A program made the position numbers and the translations under genes. From positions 220,540-284,539 of the forward strand of contig NZ_QKMR01000003.1 of assembly GCF_003208175.1 (NCBI RefSeq): a stretch of DNA of 64,000 bases, read 5' to 3'. Source of the stretch: Ruminiclostridium sufflavum DSM 19573. GTDB lineage: Bacteria; Bacillota; Clostridia; Acetivibrionales; DSM-1351. The notes beneath the pieces were generated by a model. That model had not been told where the DNA came from, made no database searches, and saw nothing but the letters and a program-made list of their open reading frames with translations. Positions within the stretch are counted from its first letter, which is position 1. Each line of letters begins with the position of its first letter. Of the stretch, positions 38,557 to 47,179 are shown in pieces.

Positions 38557-38670
38557 TATCTCGTGCCTCCTTAACTGACTATGCCATAAATTCAGTTCAC
38601 CTGAATTTTTTTACACTCATATAATAAGTAAATATTGATAAAGAACAACAACCACTTTGAAAAATATTTT

Positions 38671-39297
38671 TTATTTCTTTTTACCAGACATCCTGATACT
38701 GTTTTTAAAATTAAGAAAAGAAAGCACCTCGCCTCTATCTTCAGAATTAAGGCTTCTATACAGAATTAATATTTTGCCCTCTTCATCTGTAAGAGTAACC
38801 CCGGTTATGCTTTCCTCTATGGCTTTTTCTACATCAATATCCGGCAAATATATTTTAAGGTATTTTACAAGTTCATTTTTAAGAAGAGTAATATATTTAT
38901 TAATATCAGTATCCGGTTCCCACGTAAAGACCATGCAAAGCTTGTCCAGAACACTGACTAAATCTTCTTGCTCTGATGCTTTTAATAACTTTATTTTTTC
39001 TATTATATAATCAATATTCATATTTATAAAAGGAGTACTCAAGGATATATATTCTAGAATTTCCTTTTTCCTCAACAGTTCCTTATTATACTTTTCTCCT
39101 TCTCCCTCTTTTAGCCAAAGCTCATTAACACAGAATTGCGTTATTATGTTTTTTATCACGGATTCGGTAAGGCGGCGGTCATTTTTTTCAAGCATTGATA
39201 CCGCAGAATCCTTCAAACCTATTTTTTGCCCAAATTGTGCTTGAGTCAATTTATTATCTTTTCGTATTTCCTTAAGCCTGTTTCCGGTACTGCTCAT
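38671..39297 (-). CDS. XRE-family helix-turn-helix regulator
   Basis: 208 residues from ATG at 39297, after GGAGGTAT; the frame extends 49 codons upstream without homology. The HTH (about 5-65) reads RLKEIRKDNKLTQAQFGQKIGLKDSAVSMLEKNDRRLTESVI, followed by CVNELWLKEGEGE, a pattern typical of phage-repressor-like proteins of Clostridia. The rest (75-208) is helical and unassigned. It is divergent from cheW. Confidence 0.88.
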   Translation of the reverse strand: MSSTGNRLKEIRKDNKLTQAQFGQKIGLKDSAVSMLEKNDRRLTESVIKNIITQFCVNELWLKEGEGEKYNKELLRKKEILEYISLSTPFINMNIDYIIEKIKLLKASEQEDLVSVLDKLCMVFTWEPDTDINKYITLLKNELVKYLKIYLPDIDVEKAIEESITGVTLTDEEGKILILYRSLNSEDRGEVLSFLNFKNSIRMSGKKK

Positions 39298-39322
39298 ACA
39301 AATATACCTCCTTAAATTCCAC

Positions 39323-39347
39323 AAAATGAAATATATTGTTACATTTT
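39323..39347. promoter_or_regulatory. Candidate operator dyad between xre and cheW
   Basis: AAAATG (39323-39328) and CATTTT (39342-39347) form an inverted repeat with a 13-base centre, just upstream of the xre start region and 36 bases before the cheW-side promoter. It could bind the divergent XRE regulator; that is only inference from position. Confidence 0.3.
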
Positions 39348-39382
39348 TCGTCAAAAATATACACAAAAGAGAACATAAAGCG

Positions 39383-39411
39383 TTGACAATTCCACTTAGT
39401 GAGATTATAAT
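39383..39411 (+). promoter_or_regulatory. Consensus sigma-A promoter for cheW-mcp
   Basis: TTGACA (39383-39388), exactly 17 bases, then TATAAT (39406-39411): a perfect consensus. It lies 219 bases before the cheW start, leaving a long 5' leader. A housekeeping promoter this strong usually needs a repressor, which fits the divergent XRE gene. Confidence 0.7.
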
Positions 39412-39629
39412 TATAGATAAATAATCAATCATGATAGTAATCAATATAGCACACCGGCATAATAATCTTCACTACAAAACTAATGTTCGGTTTATTAATT
39501 ATACCCAAAAGTATATTGATTAAATACTGCTTAGTGTGTATTTCTCTATAAACAGCAAGTAATTTATATATATATGAGCTTTGAACGGTACTTTTGTTAT
39601 GTCAACCTGACAAGAATGGAGGTGAGAAT

Positions 39630-40076
39630 ATGTGTACTGGCAGATATGTAGTTTTTATGCTGGGTACTGAGGAATTCGGCCTTGAAATAACCTGCGCCAA
39701 GGAGATTATACGTATACCAGAGCAAATAACCAAAATGCCTAACATGCCTTCTTTTTTTGAAGGTGTAATCAACTTGAGAGATAATATTATCCCGGTAATT
39801 GACTTAAAAAAAAGATTCGGCTATGCCGAAACCCACAGATATGCTGATAATAGATTGCTTATACTGGATTTGGAGAATACCTTGCTGGGAGTTATTGTGG
39901 ATGATGTTGAAGAAGTTCTTATGCTTGACAGCCGGTCTATAGAAAAAATCAAATTTGATATACCCGGTATGTCCGAAAACAGCATACATGGAATTGCAAA
40001 GCATGATGACAGATTAATTGTACTATTAAACGCACTAAAAATTAAAGATGAGATATTTCAATATATGGAGCATTAA
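39630..40076 (+). CDS. CheW-type chemotaxis adaptor
   Basis: 148 residues from ATG at 39630, after GGAGGTGA; an in-frame ATG 12 codons upstream has no ribosome site. Single CheW domain: VVFMLGTEEFGLEITCAKEIIRIPEQITKMPNMP, FFEGVINLRDNIIPVIDLKKRFG and GVIVDDVEEVL. It links a receptor to CheA. It lies 12 bases before a chemoreceptor gene; no CheA is present in the window. Confidence 0.92.
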   Translation: MCTGRYVVFMLGTEEFGLEITCAKEIIRIPEQITKMPNMPSFFEGVINLRDNIIPVIDLKKRFGYAETHRYADNRLLILDLENTLLGVIVDDVEEVLMLDSRSIEKIKFDIPGMSENSIHGIAKHDDRLIVLLNALKIKDEIFQYMEH

Positions 40077-40088
40077 GGAGAGAAAAAA

Positions 40089-41240
40089 ATGATTTCATTA
40101 TCAGCAGTTGAATCTTGTAAAACAATGGCCGAAATTATGGCAGATTTCATACCTGGAGGAGTTATTTTCGGCGTTGTGGAAAATGATACCATCGTATGGA
40201 CAAAGGAAACTGACGACTTCAAAATTGATTTATTAGCAGTTGGACAAAAGCTAAAAAACGAAAGTACAACAATGCAGTCTATCAAGGAAAAGAAAGTTCT
40301 GACACAGAATATTTCAAGAAGCGTATACGGAATACGGGTTACAATAATAGCAATCCCTGTCATTGATAACAGCGGAGATGCTACGGGAGCCATAACTATG
40401 GCCTTTCCAAAACTGCACCCGGTTGCCGCCGCATTTAATGATTTTGCTCCCCTTATGGCCGAGATGTTTCATGAGGGAGCTTTTATATATATGACCGATC
40501 TGGAAAAAATCGCTTACAGGCAGGCCTCAACAAAATTTGATATGCCTTCAATCCCATTAGGTTACATACTGAACGAAAGCGATATCCCATATAAAGTCAT
40601 TCAATCAAAAAAGCCCCTGTTTGCTGAAGTAGATGCAGCAAAGTACGGAATACCCGTCTCAGTTGCAAATTTTCCGCTGTTTGATGAAGAAGAAAGTGAT
40701 AAGGTGGTTGCTTCCTTAGGTATAGTTATGCCCAAGAAAACTGCCGCAGCTCTCAGAGGCATGTCAAGTCATCTTGAAAGCGGCTTGTCAGGTATTTCAG
40801 CTGCAATTGAAGAGCTCGCTGCCTCAGCGACTGATATACACACTAACGAGCAAAATTTAAATCGAAATATAACAGAAATAATCAGCATTTCTGATGAAAT
40901 AAACGAAATATCCGGCTTTATAAAAGAAATAGCAGACGAAACTAAAATGCTGGGCTTAAATGCCGCTATCGAAGCCGCAAGAGCAGGTGAGGCAGGCCGG
41001 GGCTTCGGTGTTGTAGCTGAAGAAATAAGAAAGCTATCCGCACAATCAAAAAGCACTGTGCCAAAAATCCAAAAGCTTACAGAAGATATAAAATCAAAAG
41101 TTGACGAAGCCTGTGAAAAGAGCACCAATTCATTGCATTCAAGTCAGGAACAGGCCGCTGCTACAGAAGAAGTAACCGCCAGCGTAGAAGAAATTATGTC
41201 TGTGGCTGAAGAACTGAACAAAATTTCTAAGGAGCTGTAG
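40089..41240 (+). CDS. Soluble methyl-accepting chemotaxis-type protein
   Basis: 383 residues. There is no membrane helix or signal peptide. Residues 1-105 and 115-220 look like two PAS/GAF-like alpha/beta modules ([36 protein letters not shown]). The coiled-coil signalling region begins near 225; its hairpin tip, [40 protein letters not shown], binds CheW/CheA. The return helix ends by 383, so the coiled coil is shorter than in transmembrane receptors. Start preceded by GGAGAG. Probably a cytoplasmic sensor paired with the upstream CheW. Confidence 0.9.
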   Translation: MISLSAVESCKTMAEIMADFIPGGVIFGVVENDTIVWTKETDDFKIDLLAVGQKLKNESTTMQSIKEKKVLTQNISRSVYGIRVTIIAIPVIDNSGDATGAITMAFPKLHPVAAAFNDFAPLMAEMFHEGAFIYMTDLEKIAYRQASTKFDMPSIPLGYILNESDIPYKVIQSKKPLFAEVDAAKYGIPVSVANFPLFDEEESDKVVASLGIVMPKKTAAALRGMSSHLESGLSGISAAIEELAASATDIHTNEQNLNRNITEIISISDEINEISGFIKEIADETKMLGLNAAIEAARAGEAGRGFGVVAEEIRKLSAQSKSTVPKIQKLTEDIKSKVDEACEKSTNSLHSSQEQAAATEEVTASVEEIMSVAEELNKISKEL

Positions 41241-41251
41241 TTTTTTACAGG

Positions 41252-41283
41252 TGCGGCGGTAAGCTATTTATTTTACAGCCGCA
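41252..41283 (+). terminator. Terminator of cheW-mcp
   Basis: TGCGGC-GTAA pairs with TTAC-GCCGCA with one internal mismatch, followed by TTTGTTT. It lies 12 bases after the stop. Confidence 0.75.
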
Positions 41284-41351
41284 TTTGTTTCCTTCAATCT
41301 AAACCTTAAAATAAAGCTGTGTTGTTGGGATGATCCCAAAGGGAGATATTT

Positions 41352-41951
41352 TCAGATCTCCCGTCTTCCCTCAAAGGCCTTGGCCAGTGTAACCTCGTCA
41401 GCATACTCCAAATCGCCTCCCACAGGTATTCCATGTGCAATTCTAGTTGTCTTGACCCCCAGCGGCTTTATAAGCTTGGAAATATACATTGCCGTTGCTT
41501 CACCCTCAACATTTGGATTTGTAGCAAGAATAACCTCTTTGACCTCTCCGTTTCCAAGCCTTTGAAGCAATTCCTTGATTCTTATATCTCCAGGCCCGAT
41601 ACCCTGCATAGGAGAAATAGCTCCGTGCAATACATGGTAAAGCCCTTTAAATTCACGCGTGCGTTCCATTGCAACAACATCTCTGGCCTCCTGAACAACA
41701 CATATTGCAGACTTATCCCTTGAAGCACTGCTGCAAATTAAGCATGGATCGACATCTGTAAGGTTACTGCATACAGAACAGTACTTTGTCTTTTGCTTTG
41801 CCTCCAATATTGAATTTGCAAGCCTCTGTACCTTTTCATTCGGCATATTTATAATATGAAAAGCCAGCCTCTGAGCAGACTTGTGACCAATACCTGGCAG
41901 CTTCTGAAACTCATCCACAAGCTTTGCAATAGGAACCGCATAATAGTCCAT
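41352..41951 (-). CDS. recR: Recombination protein RecR
   Basis: 199 residues. Helix-hairpin-helix ([16 protein letters not shown], 15-30), a four-cysteine zinc finger ([16 protein letters not shown], 57-72) and the Toprim domain ([31 protein letters not shown]). It works with RecF/RecO in gap repair. It is the third gene of the dnaX-ybaB-recR unit. Confidence 0.97.
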   Translation of the reverse strand: MDYYAVPIAKLVDEFQKLPGIGHKSAQRLAFHIINMPNEKVQRLANSILEAKQKTKYCSVCSNLTDVDPCLICSSASRDKSAICVVQEARDVVAMERTREFKGLYHVLHGAISPMQGIGPGDIRIKELLQRLGNGEVKEVILATNPNVEGEATAMYISKLIKPLGVKTTRIAHGIPVGGDLEYADEVTLAKAFEGRREI

Positions 41952-42052
41952 TTTTTATCTCCATATTCCATAGTGTCCAATGCAAGATATAAAACAGATA
42001 AATCCATAATAGAACTTATCTGTTTATAAAATAAAAATTTGCTTCTTATAGA

Positions 42053-42409
42053 TTAAAACAATCCCGGCATTCCCAGTCCGCCGGTTATTTTCCCCATTTC
42101 AGAATTTGCAAGCTCATCAGCCTTTCTTAATGCCTCATTAACAGCACTCAATATTAAATCCTGCAGCATCTCAACATCATCGGGATCAACAACCTCGGGC
42201 TTTATAGTTATTTCTTTTATCTCCTTTTTACCGGTTGCAACAATATTTATTGCCCCTCCGCCGACAGAAACCTCTATTGTTTTGTTTTCCAATTCCTGCT
42301 GAGTTTTTTCCATATCCTTCTGCATCTTCTGAGCCTGTTTCATCAGGTTGTTCATATTTCCCATGCCTCCGCCTCCGAAGCCTCCTCCTGGAAATCCACC
42401 TCTTGCCAT
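42053..42409 (-). CDS. YbaB/EbfC nucleoid-associated protein
   Basis: 118 residues. A Gly-rich start ([16 protein letters not shown]) precedes the conserved core ([36 protein letters not shown]) and the helical end. It binds DNA as a dimer in other species. It lies between dnaX and recR as in most Firmicutes. Confidence 0.95.
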   Translation of the reverse strand: MARGGFPGGGFGGGGMGNMNNLMKQAQKMQKDMEKTQQELENKTIEVSVGGGAINIVATGKKEIKEITIKPEVVDPDDVEMLQDLILSAVNEALRKADELANSEMGKITGGLGMPGLF

Positions 42410-42534
42410 CTTTTCTTCCTCCTATTTTTAAATAATATATATTTTAAATTTAATCCTCTCTATTATCAACAATCTAAATGCACATATATCAGAGAGCCTT
42501 ACTGTCTTCCGGCACATCACTATAATATTATATC

Positions 42535-44208
42535 CTATTCGTCTATTATATCAAGATGAACATTCAGCTTACTGCTGATTTCCTGTGAAAACTCCTGCAA
42601 TTCCTTTTCCTGCGGCTCCTGCTTTATGGAAGCCTTAAACGGAACCATACTCTCCAATGTTTCTTCATCAACAATTTTTACACGAATATTCCGAGTTAGT
42701 TTCTTACTAATTATATTTTCCAGAATTTCAATATCCTCCGGCTTTGTTACACAGCTTTTAAGTGAACAGAAATCCTTGGGAAATACCACCATAACAGTAG
42801 ACCCATCCACAGCTACTGCCTTAGTTGATGCCAGATATGCGACAAGTCTCATCCTTCCGAGAGCCTTCAGCTCAGATATTACATTATCCCATATCTCCAG
42901 CTGCTCATACTCTGCCTTTTTGCTGCTTGTATTTTTTTTATCGATATCTTTGCTGGCTTCAGAATTATTTGAGATTGCTTCATCCCAAGGACTTCCTTCG
43001 GGAATATACTTCGCACCGGTCTTTATCCCTGAATTTTGTGAAACAAAAGCGGTATTTTTGATTTTATCTTCCAAATCGGATATCCTATCAATCAAATCAC
43101 CATTATCCGCACTCTGCCCATAATTTCCCATACTTATGGAAATAAGCATTACCTCCAGAAAAACTCTCTGATTCAGTGCATACTTCAGCTGCGGCTCAAA
43201 AGATGACAGCTCCTTTATTATTGCAATAATGCTTTCTCTTGAAAAGGCCTCTGCCTGAACCATCATTTTTTCTATATACTGCTTACTGACATCTACAATT
43301 TCACTTGGATTCCGGCTTAGCTTGCACATCAGCAGATTCCTGAAATACATTACCAAATCTGACGCAAACCTCAGAATGTCTCTGCCTCCTGAAGAAAGCT
43401 TTTCAACACCGCCAACCAGTCCCTCTGTATTTTTATCTCTTATATGGTCCACTATCTCTGCAATAAAATCATCACTAACAATTCCTATGACATCAAGCAC
43501 ATTCTGATGAGTTATGGTTTTATCTCCCACAGCAATACACTGATCCAAAATGCTCAGCGCATCTCTCATGGCTCCGTCGGCCAATCTGGCAATCAGTAAT
43601 GCCGCATCCTCTTCAATTTGAATATCCGTAGCAGCAGCAACCATTTGAACTCTTTGGGCTATACTGCCAAGAGTTATCTTTTTGAAATCAAACCTCTGAC
43701 ACCTTGACAATATCGTAGCCGGCAGCTTGTGAGGGTCAGTAGTCGCCAAAATAAATACAACGTGTGCAGGAGGCTCCTCCAATGTTTTAAGAAGTGCATT
43801 AAATGCCCCTGCCGAAAGCATATGCACTTCATCTATTATGTATACCTTATATTTTGCCTGTGACGGTGCATAAACAACTTCATCACGAATTTCTCTCACA
43901 TTGTCGACACTGTTATTCGAAGCAGCATCAATTTCAATTACGTCAAGAACAGAATCACTGAGTATTCCTTTGCATATCTCACACTCATTGCACGGATCCC
44001 CCTCCTTCGGATTCAGACAATTTATAGCACGGGCAAAGATTTTTGCCATAGTGGTCTTTCCGGTACCCCTTGTTCCGCAGAAAAGGTATGCATGTCCGAT
44101 ACGCCCTGACATTACAGTATTTTTAATTGTTTTTACCACGTGCTCCTGTTCAACAACATCTTCAAATACAAGAGGTCTCCATTTTCTGTACAGTGCTGTA
44201 TAAGACAT
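42535..44208 (-). CDS. dnaX: DNA polymerase III subunits gamma/tau
   Basis: 557 residues from ATG at 44208 (MSYTALYRKWRP); an ATG three codons upstream is too close to GGAAGGG. Walker A GTRGTGKTTMAKIFA, a zinc-binding CLNPKEGDPCNECEIC, Walker B IDEVHML and the sensor ATTDPHKLPATILSRCQRF. AAA+ region 1-360, linker 365-440, C-terminal domain 445-557. It forms the clamp-loader motor. An A8 run in codons 424-426 could give a shortened gamma form. It is next to the SRP RNA gene, as in Bacillus. Confidence 0.96.
   Translation of the reverse strand: MSYTALYRKWRPLVFEDVVEQEHVVKTIKNTVMSGRIGHAYLFCGTRGTGKTTMAKIFARAINCLNPKEGDPCNECEICKGILSDSVLDVIEIDAASNNSVDNVREIRDEVVYAPSQAKYKVYIIDEVHMLSAGAFNALLKTLEEPPAHVVFILATTDPHKLPATILSRCQRFDFKKITLGSIAQRVQMVAAATDIQIEEDAALLIARLADGAMRDALSILDQCIAVGDKTITHQNVLDVIGIVSDDFIAEIVDHIRDKNTEGLVGGVEKLSSGGRDILRFASDLVMYFRNLLMCKLSRNPSEIVDVSKQYIEKMMVQAEAFSRESIIAIIKELSSFEPQLKYALNQRVFLEVMLISISMGNYGQSADNGDLIDRISDLEDKIKNTAFVSQNSGIKTGAKYIPEGSPWDEAISNNSEASKDIDKKNTSSKKAEYEQLEIWDNVISELKALGRMRLVAYLASTKAVAVDGSTVMVVFPKDFCSLKSCVTKPEDIEILENIISKKLTRNIRVKIVDEETLESMVPFKASIKQEPQEKELQEFSQEISSKLNVHLDIIDE
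42932..42939 (-). promoter_or_regulatory. A8 slippage/frameshift candidate in dnaX
   Basis: Eight consecutive A residues on the coding strand read GAT AAA AAA AAT ACA in frame (codons 423-427). One added A, or a -1 shift at A-AAA-AAT, leads to a stop after 11 further codons, giving a protein of about 434 residues. That matches the size and place of the gamma form in bacteria that use slippage at dnaX. Seen in sequence; use inferred. Confidence 0.5.
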
Positions 44209-44288
44209 ATTCTCCATCCCTTCCGTTTTTTATATGCAAAACCGGATGCATGTTTACACATTTTTAATTTATACTTCAATATAATTCA

Positions 44289-44310
44289 AGCCTGTTCAAT
44301 TGAACAGGCT
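44289..44310 (-). terminator. Perfect 22-bp palindrome ending the SRP RNA transcript
   Basis: AGCCTGTTCAA and TTGAACAGGCT are exact complements. It lies 20 bases past the 3' end of the SRP RNA. The downstream tract on the minus strand is TGAATTATATT, only moderately U rich. Confidence 0.6.
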
Positions 44311-44330
44311 CAATTACTTAATATTTGAAT

Positions 44331-44598
44331 GGCCGCACACCTATCGTCGATGTAAATATATAGCTGTTACCTTTACAGTTAACTCTAACCAGGTAACCCA
44401 GCGGCACACAGAAATTACCGCTTACCGCTGCTTCCTTCCGGACCTGACGGGGTTCACAGACTTCTATTGCGCAAGACCCAATTTTCATTGCCACTTGTAA
44501 AGGGCAAACACTACACACTTAAACCTAGGACAGGAATTCAACCCTGCTATAGCGGATTGCAGGTACAGGGCACCGCTACCTCCCCGCCTAGTACGGCC
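44331..44598 (-). ncRNA. ffs: Signal recognition particle RNA (large Firmicute type)
   Basis: About 268 nt on the minus strand. The 5' end GGCCGTAC near 44598 pairs with GTGTGCGGCC near 44331. The Alu-domain start GGCGGGGAGGTAGCGG and CCTGTACCTGCAATCCGC follow. Domain IV is canonical: GGGTCTTGCGCAA, then GTCAGGTCCGGAAGGAAGCAGC. The long form with an Alu domain is typical of Bacillus and Clostridium. It lies upstream of dnaX as in related genomes. End positions are estimates from pairing. Confidence 0.93.
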
Positions 44599-44790
44599 AA
44601 AACTTGGCTATAAAAAAGCTGAATTTCTCCAGCACTTACACATTATAACCCAAATCAAACCTCATATCAATACTAATTGCAATGTTATTTTTTACCAAAA
44701 ACTCATTATCCCCTCTTTACCTCCTATAAGGCAAAGCTTTGAACCGCAATATTCTCCCCACCTCATCCCAAGGCATTCAGACAGAAAAAA

Positions 44791-44836
44791 AGCACCTCAG
44801 TTTATAAAATATAATAATTCCTGATAAATAGGTGCT
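44791..44836 (-). terminator. Hairpin with U tract on the minus strand
   Basis: AGCACCT (44791-44797) pairs with AGGTGCT (44830-44836), and inner TTTAT/ATAAA can extend the stem; the minus-strand side ends in TTTTTTT. It looks like a terminator for a transcript entering from the right. No annotated gene ends here; the nearest, yabG, ends 400 bases upstream. Confidence 0.5.
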
Positions 44837-44883
44837 CAATAAAAAAAATAATAAAATCATAATATGTTTAAAGGAGGAACAAA

Positions 44884-44934
44884 ATGAAAAAGCGTATAAT
44901 GGCTTTACAAATATATTATACCACTTTTTTCTAA
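44884..44934 (+). CDS. Possible 16-residue peptide ORF with ideal ribosome site
   Basis: AAAGGAGGAAC stands 3 bases before ATG, and the frame encodes MKKRIMALQIYYTTFF before TAA. A plus-strand terminator lies at 45194-45212, so a short transcript from here is plausible. Basic start plus hydrophobic end resembles a small membrane peptide or leader peptide, but the size gives no homology. Confidence 0.3.
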   Translation: MKKRIMALQIYYTTFF

Positions 44935-45193
44935 AGTTTGTGTTAAGATTATATAACAATTATTAATAATAAATTAATAAATTAATAAATTATTAGCATT
45001 CTGTGAATAGAATAATATTCCGCAGCTCACTCCTTCCTATATATAGGTGTTGCAAAATAAAGCTTACAATAATTCCAGCCATGCCCTGAATATAGAAATA
45101 ATTTTTAAATCCTCTGAAAAAAGTGTATAAGAAGATATAAACAGGTCAAAACTATAACTGACCCCACAAAATACATTTTAACCCCCTAAAAGT

Positions 45194-45212
45194 GCTCGGC
45201 TTTTTGCCGAGC
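45194..45212 (+). terminator. Intrinsic terminator between a short plus transcript and yabG
   Basis: GCTCGGC and GCCGAGC form a perfect 7-bp GC-rich stem with a TTTTT loop, followed on the plus strand by ATTTTTTATTTT. On the minus strand it also lies just past yabG (ACTTTTAGG), so it may serve both. Between 44935 and 45190 I see only A+T-rich DNA with AATTAATAA units near 44975. Confidence 0.8.
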
Positions 45213-45238
45213 ATTTTTTATTTTGCTTTATATGTTCT

Positions 45239-46048
45239 TCATTTCATCTGTCCTTTTGTATCCTTTCCTCCTATCCCACTGCTTCCGGTTATGGTTAATG
45301 AAATTACAGACCTTGGTGTCAGTATATGAGAACTATCTGTAATAGAAATCTTTTGTGCTACAATTGCAGGGTCCAATGCATTTATCAGTACTCTCTTAGG
45401 TGAACTGGCAAAATTCGCGCCTGCATCCATTATGGCCTCATAATAGGATTGGCATGCTCCTGCAAATATGCACAGCTTATCAGGATTAGGCTGGAAACTC
45501 CGTGCTATTTTAACCGACTCAATATAATAAGCTGAATTTGCATAATTTTCCAGAGAATATATGTTTTTTGCCCCCTTTTTCAGACCGTCATGCCCGGTAA
45601 TTACTAATATATCAGGCTTGTAGTTATATAAAAAGTGTTTTATCAATGAGGGCTGCTTGCTTTCACTTGCCAGTTTACCGTAGCATTTGATACCGCTTTG
45701 CCTGTAAAAATCCATACATTGAATCATAAAATCCTCTGCAGAGTCTATATGCAAAATCCTTCCCGGTCTTCTCCTAATTCTTCTAAGAAGGTTTTTAAAT
45801 ACCGGAATAGTGCCTTCTATAGTGATTTTTGCCATACGAAGCTCACTATACGCTCTGGAATAAGCAGTTCCCGCATCTTGCCTTTCTAAATCATCAGCAC
45901 TTGAATCAGCCTCTATTCGTGAAGATAATCCCCTTAGCACATAACAATCGGAACCATCACAATCATGCTTTATGTTTACAACCTTAAATAAAAGGTCTCC
46001 GCCGTACGACTTCCTAATTACAATATCTCCAACATTAAATTTAGTCAC
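45239..46048 (-). CDS. yabG: Sporulation-specific protease YabG
   Basis: 269 residues from GTG at 46048, eight bases after GGAG; a GTG three codons upstream overlaps that site. Family features: FNVGDIVIRKSYGGDLLFKV at the start, RILHIDSAEDFMIQCMDFYR, KPDILVITGHDGLKKG and LCIFAGACQSYYEAIMDAGANFASSP (candidate catalytic His and Cys). In Bacillus and Clostridioides YabG processes spore-coat and cortex-related proteins. It supports a spore-forming host. Confidence 0.94.
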   Translation of the reverse strand: MTKFNVGDIVIRKSYGGDLLFKVVNIKHDCDGSDCYVLRGLSSRIEADSSADDLERQDAGTAYSRAYSELRMAKITIEGTIPVFKNLLRRIRRRPGRILHIDSAEDFMIQCMDFYRQSGIKCYGKLASESKQPSLIKHFLYNYKPDILVITGHDGLKKGAKNIYSLENYANSAYYIESVKIARSFQPNPDKLCIFAGACQSYYEAIMDAGANFASSPKRVLINALDPAIVAQKISITDSSHILTPRSVISLTITGSSGIGGKDTKGQMK

Positions 46049-46235
46049 TGATATCACTCCAAAATTTCCTTTTTAGTGCATAATATGCAACCGAATTTCA
46101 TTTGGGGATTGTTTTATTAGCTACGGTAAATTTATTATGTAATCCAATATTTATTTTGTGACAAACCTGATTGGAACGCTTTTCAATATAAAAAAATAGA
46201 TTGAAAACATACGTATCAAAATATAAATAAATTTA

Positions 46236-46263
46236 TTGACAAATACAATTCTTGGAGTATAAT
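46236..46263 (+). promoter_or_regulatory. Sigma-A promoter of the metal-resistance operon
   Basis: TTGACA (46236-46241), a 16-base spacer and TATAAT (46258-46263). The operator dyad starts directly behind the -10 box. The leader to the regulator start is about 190 bases. Confidence 0.75.
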
Positions 46264-46265
46264 AT

Positions 46266-46293
46266 TAACATATGAATAATTGTTCATATGTTA
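46266..46293 (+). promoter_or_regulatory. ArsR/SmtB-type operator dyad
   Basis: TAACATATGAA (46266-46276) and TTCATATGTTA (46283-46293) are perfect inverted arms around TAATTG. It resembles the ATATGAA-n6-TTCATAT sites of CadC/CzrA-type repressors and covers the transcription start, so bound repressor would block RNA polymerase. Confidence 0.8.
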
Positions 46294-46379
46294 ATAGGTT
46301 GTTATTAAACAACTAAAGGAAATAAAAACTACTATAACCAATTACTCTAGCTTAAAAAACGAGCACCTCATCGCAAATA

Positions 46380-46440
46380 CGGATTAAGCTTCCAAGCTGA
46401 TTTTGAACTTTAGGAGGCTTTAGGCGGCAGTAATTGACTT
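46380..46440. repeat. Shortened copy of the dispersed repeat in the arsR leader
   Basis: ATTAAGCTTCCAAGCTG, then TTTTGAACTTTAGGAGGCTT and GGCAGTAATTGACTT, match the inverted copy at 59016-59207 in the same order but with about 100 internal bases missing. It lies between the operator and the coding region, so it is in the 5' leader of the operon. Confidence 0.6.
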
Positions 46441-46463
46441 GGTATTTTAGGGAGACAAATATT

Positions 46464-46826
46464 ATGAGTATGGAAAATGATATTGAAAAATGTGACTTTC
46501 TATGTGTACACAATAACATAGTAAGCAAAGTACTTCACCACATGCCTGAAGAAACCCAGCTGTATGATTTGGCTGAATTATTCAAGGTCTTTGGCGATTC
46601 TACAAGAATTAAAATATTATACGTGCTGTTTCAGTCCGAAATGTGCGTCTGTGATATCGCACAGCTTCTGAATATGGGACAGTCGGCCATTTCCCACCAA
46701 TTACGGGTTCTGAAGCAGGCAAAACTGGTTAAGGGCAGACGTGAAGGTAAAACAATGTTTTATTCCCTGTCTGATTCACATGTAAGGACAATTATTGATC
46801 AAGGCTTCGAGCACATCGAAGAATAA
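46464..46826 (+). CDS. ArsR/SmtB-family metal-responsive repressor (CadC-like)
   Basis: 120 residues from ATG at 46464, after GGGAGA. N-terminal Cys residues (CDFLCVHNN) and the ELCVCD-like motif SEMCVCDIAQLL form the CadC-type thiolate metal site. The winged HTH reads MGQSAISHQLRVLKQAKLVKGRREGKTMFYSL. The final HVRTIIDQGFEHI may be a second metal site. It should repress its own operon through the dyad at 46266-46293 and release it on binding Cd/Pb/Zn. Confidence 0.9.
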   Translation: MSMENDIEKCDFLCVHNNIVSKVLHHMPEETQLYDLAELFKVFGDSTRIKILYVLFQSEMCVCDIAQLLNMGQSAISHQLRVLKQAKLVKGRREGKTMFYSLSDSHVRTIIDQGFEHIEE

Positions 46827-46854
46827 TACAGCTAACAAATAAGGAGGAGTCAAA

Positions 46855-47076
46855 ATGAAAAAAGTATTCAAACTAAAAAATTTGGGATGCGCAAATTGTG
46901 CTTCAAAAATGGAAAGAGAAATAAATAAATTAAACGGTGTTAAAAATGCAACCATCAATTTTATTACGCAGAAGCTGACCTTTGATTCAGAGGAGCAGAA
47001 CCTTGACGAAACAACAGAAGCCATTAAAAAAATCGTAAAAAAGATTGAGCCGAATTGTTCCTTGCAGGTGACTTAA
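46855..47076 (+). CDS. Heavy-metal-associated (HMA) domain protein
   Basis: 73 residues, starting after AAGGAGG. One ferredoxin-like HMA domain with the metal-binding CANC in LGCANCASKMEREINKLNGV. It is a free metallochaperone. The next gene, a P-ATPase, lacks an N-terminal HMA domain, so this protein probably supplies that function in trans. A 103-base gap separates the two. Confidence 0.92.
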   Translation: MKKVFKLKNLGCANCASKMEREINKLNGVKNATINFITQKLTFDSEEQNLDETTEAIKKIVKKIEPNCSLQVT

Positions 47077-47179
47077 AAACCTCCGTTAAATTGATATTAA
47101 TAAGACTTTAATATTTATAATGCTTTATGCAAATATTATTATATAGCAGCCGTTATATTACGGCAAAAGGAGGTATAAT

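Noticed and set aside
39412..39629. Riboswitch in the long cheW leader
   Set aside because: No known aptamer consensus (for example cyclic di-GMP type) is recognisable.
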